Assembly: GCA_051010095.1 (NCBI GenBank)
Contig: JBPCVX010000079.1
Location: 1-11,263 of the forward strand
Reading direction: 5' to 3'
Source: CAJQND01 sp051010095
Lineage (GTDB): Bacteria; Pseudomonadota; Alphaproteobacteria; Rhizobiales; CAJQND01
Length of the DNA stretch: 11,263 nt
The notes beneath the pieces are model-generated. The model was not told the DNA's origin. It saw nothing but the letters and a program-made list of their open reading frames with translations, and searched no databases. A program made the translations under genes and the position numbers. Of the stretch, positions 1 to 7,230 are shown in pieces. Within the stretch, counting starts at the first letter, position 1. Every line of letters begins with the position of its first letter.

Positions 1-369
1 GGCGTAGGGCGAGGTGAATTGCTACCCTATGGATCTTATTATCTGACAGGTTTCTTAAATGAAAAGCCACTTGCCAGGCTCAGGGCGGATATGGCTGTCA
101 TTGGCATTGAACGCCAATCTCATGTGAAAGAACCAGAAGACCATATCGCTGCACTGTGTGAAATGATGGCAGGCTTGATTGAAGGCGCATTCTCACAAGC
201 ACGCGATGTTACTGAGCAGAAAGAATTTTATTCAAAGCACCTGGCTCCTTGGGCCGGGCATTTTTTTGCCGATTTAGAAGCTGCACGCAGTTCTGTTTTC
301 TATGCGTGCTTAGGTTCAGTTGGTTCAGCATTCATAGAGATAGAGAATGCTGCGTTTGAGATGGTTTGA
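1..369 (+). CDS. TorD/DmsD-family molybdoenzyme chaperone, C-terminal part
   Basis: This is the last 122 residues of a protein whose start lies left of the window; the frame is open from base 1, so the TTG at 19 is internal. The stretch GRGELLPYGSYYLTGFL and the following EPEDHIAALCEMMAGL match the conserved core of TorD/DmsD chaperones as found beside alphaproteobacterial formate dehydrogenases. Members of this all-helical cytoplasmic family bind the Tat signal peptide and apoprotein of molybdoenzymes and hold them back until the cofactor is inserted. Two Tat substrates follow directly (the peptide at 412 and FdhA at 680), so FdhA is the likely client. The gap to the next gene is 42 bases. 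Family assignment is from recognised motifs; the client is inferred from position. Confidence 0.85.
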   Translation, partial: GVGRGELLPYGSYYLTGFLNEKPLARLRADMAVIGIERQSHVKEPEDHIAALCEMMAGLIEGAFSQARDVTEQKEFYSKHLAPWAGHFFADLEAARSSVFYACLGSVGSAFIEIENAAFEMV

Positions 370-395
370 GTAGAGTACGTAGGTGAAACCAATAC

Positions 396-401
396 AGGAG
401 G
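396..401 (+). promoter_or_regulatory. Ribosome binding site of the Tat-peptide gene
   Basis: AGGAGG, a perfect Shine-Dalgarno core, ends 10 bases before the ATG at 412. It fixes that start and suggests strong translation of this very short gene. Confidence 0.7.
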
Positions 402-411
402 ACTAATCCAA

Positions 412-606
412 ATGTCTGGAAATAAGTCCGACGTCAAAAGCGGAAGACGTGATTTTCTGAAGCTTGCCGGTGTTGCCACCGTTACAGGTGGTGCTGCACT
501 TGCGACGACAGGATCAAGTGCTGAAGCTAGCTTGGCCGAGGAAAAATCGGACGGGTATCGGGAAACCGAGCATGTCCGCACATATTACGATTCAGCCCGG
601 TTTTAA
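412..606 (+). CDS. Formate dehydrogenase region TAT-target small protein
   Basis: This 64-residue protein carries a twin-arginine motif (GRRDFLK, Arg12-Arg13), a short Ala/Gly/Thr-rich stretch and a polar end, GYRETEHVRTYYDSARF. That layout fits the 'formate dehydrogenase region TAT target' family (TIGR02811), which lies just before formate dehydrogenase catalytic genes in many proteobacteria. Its biochemical role is not established as far as I know. It may be a small accessory subunit or a factor co-exported through Tat with FdhA. The hydrophobic stretch is weak and rich in small residues, as expected for Tat rather than Sec. It sits between the chaperone gene and fdhA, 73 bases before the latter. 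The assignment is strong from motif, size and position; the function is open. Confidence 0.88.
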   Translation: MSGNKSDVKSGRRDFLKLAGVATVTGGAALATTGSSAEASLAEEKSDGYRETEHVRTYYDSARF

Positions 607-638
607 TCGGGAAGATCACGTTACGACGGCCCTTTAAA

Positions 639-661
639 GAGGCGAAGGGGTGAAGCGCCTC
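639..661 (+). other. Inverted repeat ahead of fdhA
   Basis: GAGGCG (639-644) and CGCCTC (656-661) are exact complements with an 11-base loop. The hairpin ends 7 bases before the fdhA Shine-Dalgarno sequence and has no T-run after it, so it is not a classical terminator. An RNA-processing or translation-tuning hairpin is possible. The stem is only 6 bp and may be chance. Confidence 0.35.
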
Positions 662-668
662 AATAAAT

Positions 669-673
669 AGGAG
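669..673 (+). promoter_or_regulatory. Ribosome binding site of fdhA
   Basis: AGGAG lies 6 bases before the ATG at 680 and supports that start, which gives a complete N-region ahead of the twin-arginine motif. Confidence 0.65.
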
Positions 674-679
674 AGTGAA

Positions 680-3577
680 ATGCTTAGGAAGAAGACAGGT
701 GGGGTGGCGATAGGCCCCCGTTTGTCATCAGCCTTAACAGAGCTCACTGGTGGCGCTGTAGACAGGCGCACATTCCTCAAGCGTTCTGGTTTGGCAATCG
801 GTGGATTGTCGGCCATGGCAGCTTTGAAGAGTGGTATGGTGACAGAGGCTGAAGCACAAAGTGCTGCTGCTGGCGCGGTGGAGATCAAAAAGTCGGTCTG
901 CACTCACTGTTCGGTTGGTTGTACGGTTTTGGCAGAAGTATCTGGCGGTGTCTGGATTGGCCAAGAGCCTGCATATGACAGTCCGTTTAACTTGGGTGCA
1001 CATTGCGCGAAAGGCGCAGCGGTGCGTGAACATGCCCATGGTGAACGACGGCTGAAATACCCAACCAAACTTGTCGACGGCAAATGGCAACGGATGTCAT
1101 GGGATGATGCCATCAACGAAATTGGCGATCGTCTTATAAAAGTGCGCGAAGCTGCGGGGCCAGATTCAGTTTACTGGCTCGGCTCGGCGAAGCATAATAA
1201 CGAGCAAGCTTACTTGTTCCGCAAAATGTATGCCTTCTGGGGCACCAACAATGGTGACCACCAAGCACGTATTTGTCACTCAACCACGGTCGCGGGTGTT
1301 GCAAACACCTGGGGTTATGGCGCGATGACAAACTCCTATAATGATATCCACAATTCGCGTGCGATCTTCATTATTGGCGGTAATCCAGCAGAAGCACACC
1401 CTGTGTCGCTGTTGCACGTGCTTAAAGCTAAGGAAGAAAACAACGCACCACTGATTGTGTGTGACCCGCGCTTTACGCGCACAGCGGCGCACGCATCTGA
1501 ATATGTGCGGTTCCGTCCCGGTACGGACGTCGCGCTTATTTGGGGCATTCTGTGGCATATCTTCGATAATGGATGGGAAGATAAAGAATTCATCCGCCAG
1601 CGTGTCTGGGGCATGGATCACATTCAGAAAGAAGTGGCTAATTGGAACCCAGAAGAAGTTGAAAAAGTCACTGGTGTTCCCGGCTCACAGATGAAGCGTG
1701 TTGCGCGTACATTGGCGCAAAACAAACCCGGTACTGTAATCTGGTGCATGGGTGGCACACAGCACACCAATGGTAACAACAACACACGTGCTTACTGTGT
1801 GTTGCAGCTTGCTCTTGGCAACATGGGCCGCACGGGCGGTGGCACCAACATCTTCCGTGGCCATGATAATGTGCAGGGCGCAACCGACTTTTGCGTGTTG
1901 TCACACTCATTGCCAGGTTACTATGGCTTGAAGAAGGGCTCATGGCAGCACTGGGCACGTGTTTGGGATGTGGACTACGACTATCTGCTTGGCAGGTTTG
2001 CCGATGAAAAGTTGATGCAGTCCAAAGGCATTCCGGTGTCGCGCTGGATTGACGGTGTGCTGGAAGATAAAGGCAATATTGATCAACCAGAGAACATTCA
2101 AGCGATGATTTTCTGGGGTCATGCGCCGAACTCTCAGACCCGCCTTGTTGAAATGCAAAAAGCCATGGATAAGCTCGATACATTGGTCATTGTTGATCCG
2201 TATCCGACGATGTCTGCGGTGATGCATAACCGCAAGGATGGTGTGTATCTGCTTCCAGCATCAACGCAGTTTGAAACATACGGTTCGGTAACCGCATCTA
2301 ATCGCTCGCTTCAATGGCGTGAAAAGGTTGTGGATCCGCTGTTTGAATCGCTGCCTGACCACACCATCATGTACAAGCTCGCCAAGAAACTGGGCTTTGC
2401 CGATGAACTGTTCAAACAGGTTAAGGTTGAAAACGACGAGCCTAACCTTGAAGACGTGACCCGCGAGTTTAACAAGGGCATGTGGACAATCGGTTATACT
2501 GGTCAATCTCCGGAACGCTTGAAAAAGCATATGGCGAACCAGCACACCTTTGACCGCACCACGTTGCAGGCAAATGGTGGTCCGTGTGATGGCGAGTACT
2601 ATGGCTTGCCATGGCCTTGTTGGGGCACGGCTGAAATGGCCCATCCGGGTACACCAAACTTGTATGATCCATCTAAACCTGTGGCTGAAGGTGGCTTGAA
2701 CTTCCGCGCGCGCTTTGGTGTGAAAGCACCTGATGAGTGGGGCGGGCAGAACTTGCTTGCTGAAGGCAACAGCGAAGGTGTGTCATACCCAGTAGGTAAC
2801 GAGCTTAAGAGTGGCCATCCTGAATTTACGATGGCAATGCTGCAAAAGCTTGGCTGGGATGGCGATCTCACTGCCGATGAAAAGGCTGCAATCGACAAGG
2901 TTGCTGGTGAGAAAACCAACTGGAAGACTGACCTTTCCGGCGGTATCCAGAGGGTAGCCATAAAGCATGGTTGTGCACCGTTCGGTAATGCGAAAGCGCG
3001 TGCGGTTGTGTGGACATTCCCGGATCCGGTGCCAACGCACCGCGAACCGCTTTACACACCACGCCGTGATTTGCTGGATAAGTATGCTACCTATGACGAC
3101 AAGCAGGCGTACCGCCTGCCGACCCGTTACGCCTCGATTCAAAAAGATGACTATTCGAAGGATTTTCCAACAATCCTGACGTCTGGCCGTCTTGTTGAAT
3201 ATGAAGGTGGTGGTGATGAATCACGGTCCAATCCGTGGCTTGCGGAACTGCAACAAGACATGTTCGTCGAGATTAACCCGACTGACGCCAACAATTCAGG
3301 CGTTAAGAATGGTGACATGGTTTGGGTGCACGGGCCGGAAGGCGCGAAAGTGAAGGTAATGGCCATGATCACCGAAAGGGTGGCGTCTGGTGTTGCTTTC
3401 ATGCCGTTCCACTTTGGCGGGCATATGCAGGGTGTCGACTTGCGCGATAAGTATCCGCAAGGGGCTGACCCTTATGTCTTGGGTGAAGCATCAAACACTG
3501 CGCAAACCTACGGGTATGACAGTGTTACCCAGATGCAAGAAACCAAGGCCACCCTGTGCCGCATTGAAAAAGCGTAA
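680..3577 (+). CDS. fdhA: Formate dehydrogenase, catalytic (alpha) subunit, Cys type
   Basis: This 965-residue subunit oxidises formate to CO2 and belongs to the DMSO-reductase superfamily of molybdopterin (Mo or W) enzymes. A long N-region precedes the Tat motif DRRTFLK (28-34) and a hydrophobic stretch, so export to the periplasm is expected. Cys74, Cys77, Cys81 and Cys109 form the N-terminal [4Fe-4S] motif, and Lys111 sits in the usual place between that cluster and the pterin. The active-site segment HQARICHSTTVAG holds Cys199 (codon TGT at 1274-1276) and His200, at the position of selenocysteine and its following His in E. coli FDH-N. FRGHDNVQGATD is a cofactor-binding segment typical of this branch. 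The C-terminal 150 residues form the dinucleotide-binding domain (TSGRLVEYEGGG onward). fdhB follows after 11 bases. Length is normal and no frame break is seen. Confidence 0.97.
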   Translation: MLRKKTGGVAIGPRLSSALTELTGGAVDRRTFLKRSGLAIGGLSAMAALKSGMVTEAEAQSAAAGAVEIKKSVCTHCSVGCTVLAEVSGGVWIGQEPAYDSPFNLGAHCAKGAAVREHAHGERRLKYPTKLVDGKWQRMSWDDAINEIGDRLIKVREAAGPDSVYWLGSAKHNNEQAYLFRKMYAFWGTNNGDHQARICHSTTVAGVANTWGYGAMTNSYNDIHNSRAIFIIGGNPAEAHPVSLLHVLKAKEENNAPLIVCDPRFTRTAAHASEYVRFRPGTDVALIWGILWHIFDNGWEDKEFIRQRVWGMDHIQKEVANWNPEEVEKVTGVPGSQMKRVARTLAQNKPGTVIWCMGGTQHTNGNNNTRAYCVLQLALGNMGRTGGGTNIFRGHDNVQGATDFCVLSHSLPGYYGLKKGSWQHWARVWDVDYDYLLGRFADEKLMQSKGIPVSRWIDGVLEDKGNIDQPENIQAMIFWGHAPNSQTRLVEMQKAMDKLDTLVIVDPYPTMSAVMHNRKDGVYLLPASTQFETYGSVTASNRSLQWREKVVDPLFESLPDHTIMYKLAKKLGFADELFKQVKVENDEPNLEDVTREFNKGMWTIGYTGQSPERLKKHMANQHTFDRTTLQANGGPCDGEYYGLPWPCWGTAEMAHPGTPNLYDPSKPVAEGGLNFRARFGVKAPDEWGGQNLLAEGNSEGVSYPVGNELKSGHPEFTMAMLQKLGWDGDLTADEKAAIDKVAGEKTNWKTDLSGGIQRVAIKHGCAPFGNAKARAVVWTFPDPVPTHREPLYTPRRDLLDKYATYDDKQAYRLPTRYASIQKDDYSKDFPTILTSGRLVEYEGGGDESRSNPWLAELQQDMFVEINPTDANNSGVKNGDMVWVHGPEGAKVKVMAMITERVASGVAFMPFHFGGHMQGVDLRDKYPQGADPYVLGEASNTAQTYGYDSVTQMQETKATLCRIEKA

Positions 3578-3581
3578 GGAG
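3576..3581 (+). promoter_or_regulatory. Ribosome binding site of fdhB
   Basis: AAGGAG overlaps the fdhA stop codon and lies 7 bases before the ATG at 3589, so translation of the two subunits is likely coupled. Confidence 0.65.
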
Positions 3582-3588
3582 AAACACA

Positions 3589-4182
3589 ATGGCTAGAATG
3601 AAGTTCCTGTGTGATGCCGAACGCTGCATTGAATGCAATGCATGTGTCACGGCATGTAAAAACGAGCATGAAGTGCCTTGGGGTGTGAACCGCAGGCGTG
3701 TTGTCACCATCAATGACGGCAAGCCAGGTGAGCGCTCAATCTCGGTTGCTTGCATGCACTGTTCTGATGCGCCCTGCATGGCAGTATGCCCTGTGGACTG
3801 CTTCTATCAGTCCGAACAAGGCGTGGTCTTGCACAATAAAGACCTTTGCATCGGCTGTGGTTATTGCTTCTATGCGTGCCCGTTTGGCGCGCCGCAATAT
3901 CCGCAAGTGGGCAATTTCGGATCCCGCGGCAAGATGGACAAATGTACCTTCTGCGCTGGCGGACCGGAAAATGATATGTCTGACGTAGAGTTCAAGAAGT
4001 ATGGCCGTAACAGGCTCGCAGAAGGCAAATTGCCTCTTTGCGCTGAAATGTGCTCAACCAAGGCATTGCTTGCAGGCGACGGCGATCAAGTGTCGAACAT
4101 TTACCGTGAGCGTGTTATCGCGCGCGGATTTGGTTCAGGTGCTTGGGGGTGGGGCCGAGCTTATCCAGGCTCGGGCTCGTAA
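3589..4182 (+). CDS. fdhB: Formate dehydrogenase, iron-sulfur (beta) subunit
   Basis: This 197-residue electron-transfer subunit has 18 cysteines grouped as in four-cluster ferredoxin subunits: CIECNACVTAC (13-23), CMHC/APCMAVCPVDC (55-71), CIGCGYCFYAC (87-97) and the pairs CTFC (119, 122) and CAEMC (151, 155). These fit four [4Fe-4S] clusters carrying electrons from FdhA toward cytochrome b. It has no signal peptide, so it is probably carried through Tat with FdhA, as known for related enzymes. Unlike the E. coli FDH-N beta subunit (about 290 residues, with a membrane helix), it ends in a Gly-rich tail without a hydrophobic segment. Membrane attachment must therefore rely on FdhC. The stop is followed by a 128-base gap with a hairpin. 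Assignment is strong. Confidence 0.95.
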   Translation: MARMKFLCDAERCIECNACVTACKNEHEVPWGVNRRRVVTINDGKPGERSISVACMHCSDAPCMAVCPVDCFYQSEQGVVLHNKDLCIGCGYCFYACPFGAPQYPQVGNFGSRGKMDKCTFCAGGPENDMSDVEFKKYGRNRLAEGKLPLCAEMCSTKALLAGDGDQVSNIYRERVIARGFGSGAWGWGRAYPGSGS

Positions 4183-4201
4183 GCCGAACGTAATGAAGAA
4201 T

Positions 4202-4227
4202 GGGCGGCGCTGCATAAAGTGCCGCCC
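4202..4227 (+). other. Stable hairpin downstream of fdhB
   Basis: GGGCGGC (4202-4208) pairs exactly with GCCGCCC (4221-4227). Two further pairs (C-G and a G-U wobble) extend the stem to about 9 bp around an 8-base loop. The bases after it (TCTCTCAGC) lack a proper T-run, so a full intrinsic terminator is doubtful. It may be a weak terminator or a 3' mRNA-stabilising structure that lowers expression of downstream genes relative to fdhAB. Confidence 0.6.
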
Positions 4228-4244
4228 TCTCTCAGCTTTCAATT

Positions 4245-4264
4245 ATGCCGCGTTAACGCGGTAT
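4245..4264 (+). promoter_or_regulatory. Perfect 14-bp palindrome, possible operator
   Basis: CCGCGTTAACGCGG (4248-4261) reads the same on both strands, and flanking TA/TA pairs extend it to 20 bases with one mismatch. It lies 20 bases after the hairpin and 46 bases before the lipoprotein start. Such symmetry suits a dimeric DNA-binding protein, or a second RNA hairpin. I do not recognise a known regulator site and I see no convincing -35/-10 pair beside it. Confidence 0.35.
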
Positions 4265-4310
4265 CTGGGGTAAAAAGCAACCTGCAAATTAGCGGGGCGA
4301 GGGTGCGTGT

Positions 4311-4517
4311 ATGAGCTTGAGAGGTTTAAAGAAAACGGTATCTGGAGTGATGCTGGTAATCTTTGCATTGGCAGTTGGCGGGTGTTGGGAAGACTTGGGT
4401 CGTAAACCGCACTTGGAAAAGGGAACTTATCCTGGAGAGGCCCAGCCACAGCTCAGTGAAGAAACATTACAGAAATTGCGGCAGAGGTCTCGGATTCAAC
4501 GCGGTGGAAGCATTTGA
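4311..4517 (+). CDS. Small predicted lipoprotein between fdhB and fdhC
   Basis: This 68-residue protein starts with a basic N-terminus (MSLRGLKK), a hydrophobic segment (about 10-22) and a lipobox-like VGGC with Cys25 as the presumed lipidated residue. A short polar tail of 43 residues follows (WEDLGRKPHLEKGTYPGE and a helix-prone end). GAGGG at 4299-4303 lies 7 bases before the ATG and supports translation. I do not recognise a named family. Short lipoproteins of this type occur in respiratory complexes, and its place between two formate dehydrogenase subunit genes suggests an accessory or assembly subunit on the periplasmic face. Its stop is 52 bases before the fdhC start. The -3 Val in the lipobox is tolerated but not ideal. 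It overlaps an upstream extension of the fdhC frame that I reject. Confidence 0.72.
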   Translation: MSLRGLKKTVSGVMLVIFALAVGGCWEDLGRKPHLEKGTYPGEAQPQLSEETLQKLRQRSRIQRGGSI

Positions 4518-4569
4518 TACTGTGATCTATGAAATCGACCGCACACGTCGAAACGATGGAGATATTGAG

Positions 4570-5685
4570 ATGGCGCGCTTAAACAATATTGCAAAGCTTC
4601 ATCTGGTGATGGCCTTCATTTTCGGGGTGGTAATGCTCGCATTGAGCCCTGGATTGGAACAATTTGGTGCGCAGGCCGCCACTCAAAATGCAACTGATAC
4701 GCCTGGACTTTCTGCACAGCACGAAATGTGGGAACAAATCCGCAAAGGCGCGAGCGGAACCGTCGCTGGTGGCAACCCGGGATCCGGCCAACTGATTCAG
4801 TCAGAAGGCGAAATGTGGCGTTACTTGCGCAATGGCCCGGTTTCTAAGTATGGCGCCATGGCATTGATTGGCATGGTGTTGCTTCTGTGTTTATTTTTCT
4901 TGCTACGCGGCCGCATCATGATTGAAAGCGGGCGTTCTGGTTGGACAATTGTACGGTTCAATTTCATTGAGCGCTTTGGTCATTGGCTCTTGGCTGGTTC
5001 ATTCATCATACTGGGTCTATCCGGCCTTAATATGCTTTATGGGCGATATGTATTATTGCCCATTATGAGCCCTGAAGCCTTTGCGATGATTACGCAGATT
5101 GGCAAATATCTTCATAACTATCTTGCATTCGCCTTCATGCTTGGACTGGTCATCGTTTTTGTTATGTGGATCAAAGATAATTTTCCCAGCTTCGTAGATA
5201 TTAAATGGTTGCTTATGGGCGGAGGTCTCTTCAGCAAAGGGACGCACCCGCCATCTAAACGCTTTAATGCGGGGCAAAAAATCATATTTTGGATGGTGAT
5301 ATTAGGAGGTGTGTCGCTCAGCATATCTGGAATCGGGCTTATGTTCCCGTTCCAGTTCGAAATGTTTGCGAAGACTTTCGCTATCCTCAATGGTTTTGGA
5401 TTTAGCTTCCCCACAGATATTACGCCGCTGCAGGAACAGCAGCTGGGACAGCTTTGGCATAATATCGCATCCGTTTTCATGATCTGCGTTATCCTTGCGC
5501 ATATTTATATTGGTTCGGTTGGGATGGAAGGTGCCTTCGATGCGATGGGCAGTGGTCGCGTTGACTTAAGCTGGGCACGTGAGCACCATAATCTCTGGGT
5601 CGAGAAGCTGGAAAAACAGGGCAAACTTGATTTGCGTGAAGCAGACGAGGAAGACCCTGGGCCTGCAACGCAACCTGCCGAGTGA
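4570..5685 (+). CDS. fdhC: Formate dehydrogenase, cytochrome b (gamma) subunit
   Basis: This 371-residue protein anchors the complex in the membrane and should pass electrons through two b hemes to quinone. It has a hydrophobic N-terminal segment ending in AQA (about 11-36, signal-like), and a periplasmic stretch containing GEMWRYLRNG (80-89). Membrane spans follow near 95-113, 138-158, 184-202, 236-258 and 296-318. Histidines in RFGHW (138), YLHNY (182), LWHNI (297) and LAHIYIG (311) sit where heme ligands lie in this family. The ATG at 4570 was chosen because GGAG at 4558-4561 lies 8 bases upstream and the product then starts with a sensible signal. The frame stays open back to 4363 but that part overlaps the lipoprotein gene. 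The acidic C-terminal tail is cytoplasmic. Confident call. Confidence 0.94.
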   Translation: MARLNNIAKLHLVMAFIFGVVMLALSPGLEQFGAQAATQNATDTPGLSAQHEMWEQIRKGASGTVAGGNPGSGQLIQSEGEMWRYLRNGPVSKYGAMALIGMVLLLCLFFLLRGRIMIESGRSGWTIVRFNFIERFGHWLLAGSFIILGLSGLNMLYGRYVLLPIMSPEAFAMITQIGKYLHNYLAFAFMLGLVIVFVMWIKDNFPSFVDIKWLLMGGGLFSKGTHPPSKRFNAGQKIIFWMVILGGVSLSISGIGLMFPFQFEMFAKTFAILNGFGFSFPTDITPLQEQQLGQLWHNIASVFMICVILAHIYIGSVGMEGAFDAMGSGRVDLSWAREHHNLWVEKLEKQGKLDLREADEEDPGPATQPAE

Positions 5686-5696
5686 GGCTTCGGCTT

Positions 5697-7091
5697 ATGG
5701 CGTATCACCGCGTTCGTTGGCGGTCTGCACTGGCAGGTTTGATATGGCTTTCCGTTGCGCCATCGGCGGTCGCGCAGTCTAGCGATCTCGTTGGGCATGG
5801 TGGCCCGGTGAAATCTATTCAAGTTTCAAAAGAAAGTTCACACGCCCTTTCAGGAAGTTTCGACTACTCCATGATTTATTGGGCGCTCACCGATGGGAAA
5901 CCAGAAATTGTTTATCGGATCGACACGCACGATGGTGCTGTTAACTCAGCTGTATTTTTGCCTGGGGGTGAGAAGGCGATTAGTGCAAGTGATGATGGTA
6001 CGCTTGGCGTATGGGACCTTCAAACGGGTGAACTCATCAAGCGGTTTGAAGGGCATTCTCACAAAGTGGTCAAGGTGACGGTAAACCAGGCAGGCACCAT
6101 GGCAGTATCTGCCGCGTGGGATAGAACCGCGCGCCTTTGGGATTTGAAAAACCTCGCTGCGGGTCCGGTGTTAAAAGGCCACGCTAACACACTCAACGAT
6201 GCGGTGTTTACAGACAATGGTCGGTTTGTATTTACCGCCAGCAGCGATGGCACCATTCGTCAATGGCATACGAGTGATGGACGGCTAGAACGCTTGGTCT
6301 ACAAGCATGGTTGGGGTGTAAACGCGCTCGCGATGGTGCCTGGAGATAAAGAAATGCTGCTTGGCACCCAGGACGGCTTTGTTGGTGTGCTTGATATTGA
6401 AGAAGGTGAAATCTCCACGATATTGAAACCCCATGAGCGGCCAGTACTTGCCATTGAAATCGATCGCGACGCTGGTGTTGCAGCCTCAGGTGGCGGGGAT
6501 GGTCGCATTTCCGTTTGGCAGCTTTCCACTTGGCGCGAAAAGTATGTTCATGAAAACCCATACGGTCCAGTTTGGGGATTGAGTTTCGCGCGCGGCGGAA
6601 AAGACATCTACTATGCAGGCCTTGATGATGCAGTGCATGTTTGGCAGATGGAGCCCCAAAAGCCCTTTGAGATTGCCAAGGGTGAGCTCCCGCGCCGGTT
6701 TCAGCTCAAAGAGGGCATGGGTTTGGGGGCGCTGCAATTTGCGCGCAAATGTTCTGTATGTCACACTCTGACGCCAGATGGTGCGAACAGGGCTGGTCCA
6801 ACTTTGTACAAACTTTTTGGCCGCAAGGTAGGTACTGTTAAGGGGTATAAGTATTCCCAGGCCTTGTCTGGTGCTGATTATGTTTGGGATGAAGAGACGA
6901 TTGGAAGTTTGTTTTCAGAAGGACCAGAAAATTTTGCACCCGGCACAAAAATGCCGTTACAAAAAATGAGTAAAGCTGGGGAGCGGAATGCGCTTATAGC
7001 ATTTCTGAAACTGGCAAGCGAAACAGGGGAACCTGCTGAAAAAGCATATGCCCGCTTTGGGCATGTTGAACGTTTGGAGGATGTGCAATGA
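5697..7091 (+). CDS. Exported WD40 propeller fused to cytochrome c
   Basis: This 464-residue protein has a Sec signal (hydrophobic 11-25, cleavage after AVA at about 26). Seven WD40-type repeats span about 31-320, with blade ends such as GVWDLQTG, RLWDLKN and SVWQLST, enough for a closed propeller. A class I cytochrome c domain follows, with CSVCH (352-356) as heme site, RAGPTLYKLFGR and GTKMP, where Met419 is the likely sixth ligand. It would be periplasmic with one c heme. Directly after fdhC, it could accept electrons from the formate dehydrogenase, or the propeller could dock the heme domain to the complex. Neither is proven. The ATG at 5697 has GAGG at 5684-5687, 9 bases upstream. A GTG at 5682 overlapping the fdhC stop is the alternative and adds five residues. 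Confidence 0.9.
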   Translation: MAYHRVRWRSALAGLIWLSVAPSAVAQSSDLVGHGGPVKSIQVSKESSHALSGSFDYSMIYWALTDGKPEIVYRIDTHDGAVNSAVFLPGGEKAISASDDGTLGVWDLQTGELIKRFEGHSHKVVKVTVNQAGTMAVSAAWDRTARLWDLKNLAAGPVLKGHANTLNDAVFTDNGRFVFTASSDGTIRQWHTSDGRLERLVYKHGWGVNALAMVPGDKEMLLGTQDGFVGVLDIEEGEISTILKPHERPVLAIEIDRDAGVAASGGGDGRISVWQLSTWREKYVHENPYGPVWGLSFARGGKDIYYAGLDDAVHVWQMEPQKPFEIAKGELPRRFQLKEGMGLGALQFARKCSVCHTLTPDGANRAGPTLYKLFGRKVGTVKGYKYSQALSGADYVWDEETIGSLFSEGPENFAPGTKMPLQKMSKAGERNALIAFLKLASETGEPAEKAYARFGHVERLEDVQ

Positions 7092-7216
7092 AAGCTTTCG
7101 TTGCGGCAATGGTGGTGATGGCTGTGATAGGTGTAGGGTCCAGTTTGGTGCTCAATAACTTGACGTCCTGGTCATCTGCCGACAGTTTTGCTTCAGATTC
7201 TGTGCGTCTTAATTGA
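7088..7216 (+). CDS. Small single-span membrane protein (42 residues)
   Basis: The ATG overlaps the stop of the WD40-cytochrome gene (ATGA), which implies translational coupling. Residues 4-22 are strongly hydrophobic (FVAAMVVMAVIGVGSSLVL). A short polar tail, NNLTSWSSADSFASDSVRLN, would lie in the periplasm. It may be a membrane anchor or small subunit for the cytochrome or the formate dehydrogenase, much as other respiratory complexes carry tiny single-helix subunits. It could also be a cleaved secreted peptide, since no clear cleavage site excludes this. I recall similar short alphaproteobacterial proteins ending in -VRL, but cannot name a family. The stop overlaps a possible TTG start of the next gene. 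The tight overlaps and the clear helix make it likely to be real. Confidence 0.7.
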   Translation: MKAFVAAMVVMAVIGVGSSLVLNNLTSWSSADSFASDSVRLN

Positions 7217-7230
7217 AAGACCAATCGAGT

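Noticed and set aside
1668..2183. 171-codon open frame on the - strand inside fdhA
   Set aside because: Its product is rich in His, Ser, Arg and Cys with no recognisable domain, and it lies wholly antisense to a well-conserved gene: a shadow frame.
4202..4230. Intrinsic terminator after fdhB
   Set aside because: The stem is good but the following TCTCTCAGC is not a T-run, so I list it only as a hairpin.
4363..4569. Upstream extension of the fdhC frame to an ATG at 4363
   Set aside because: It would overlap most of the lipoprotein gene, adds a charged N-terminus ahead of the signal segment, and lacks a better ribosome site than the one before 4570.
5118..5480. 120-codon open frame on the - strand inside fdhC
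   Set aside because: Antisense to the membrane spans of fdhC; the product has no recognisable family.
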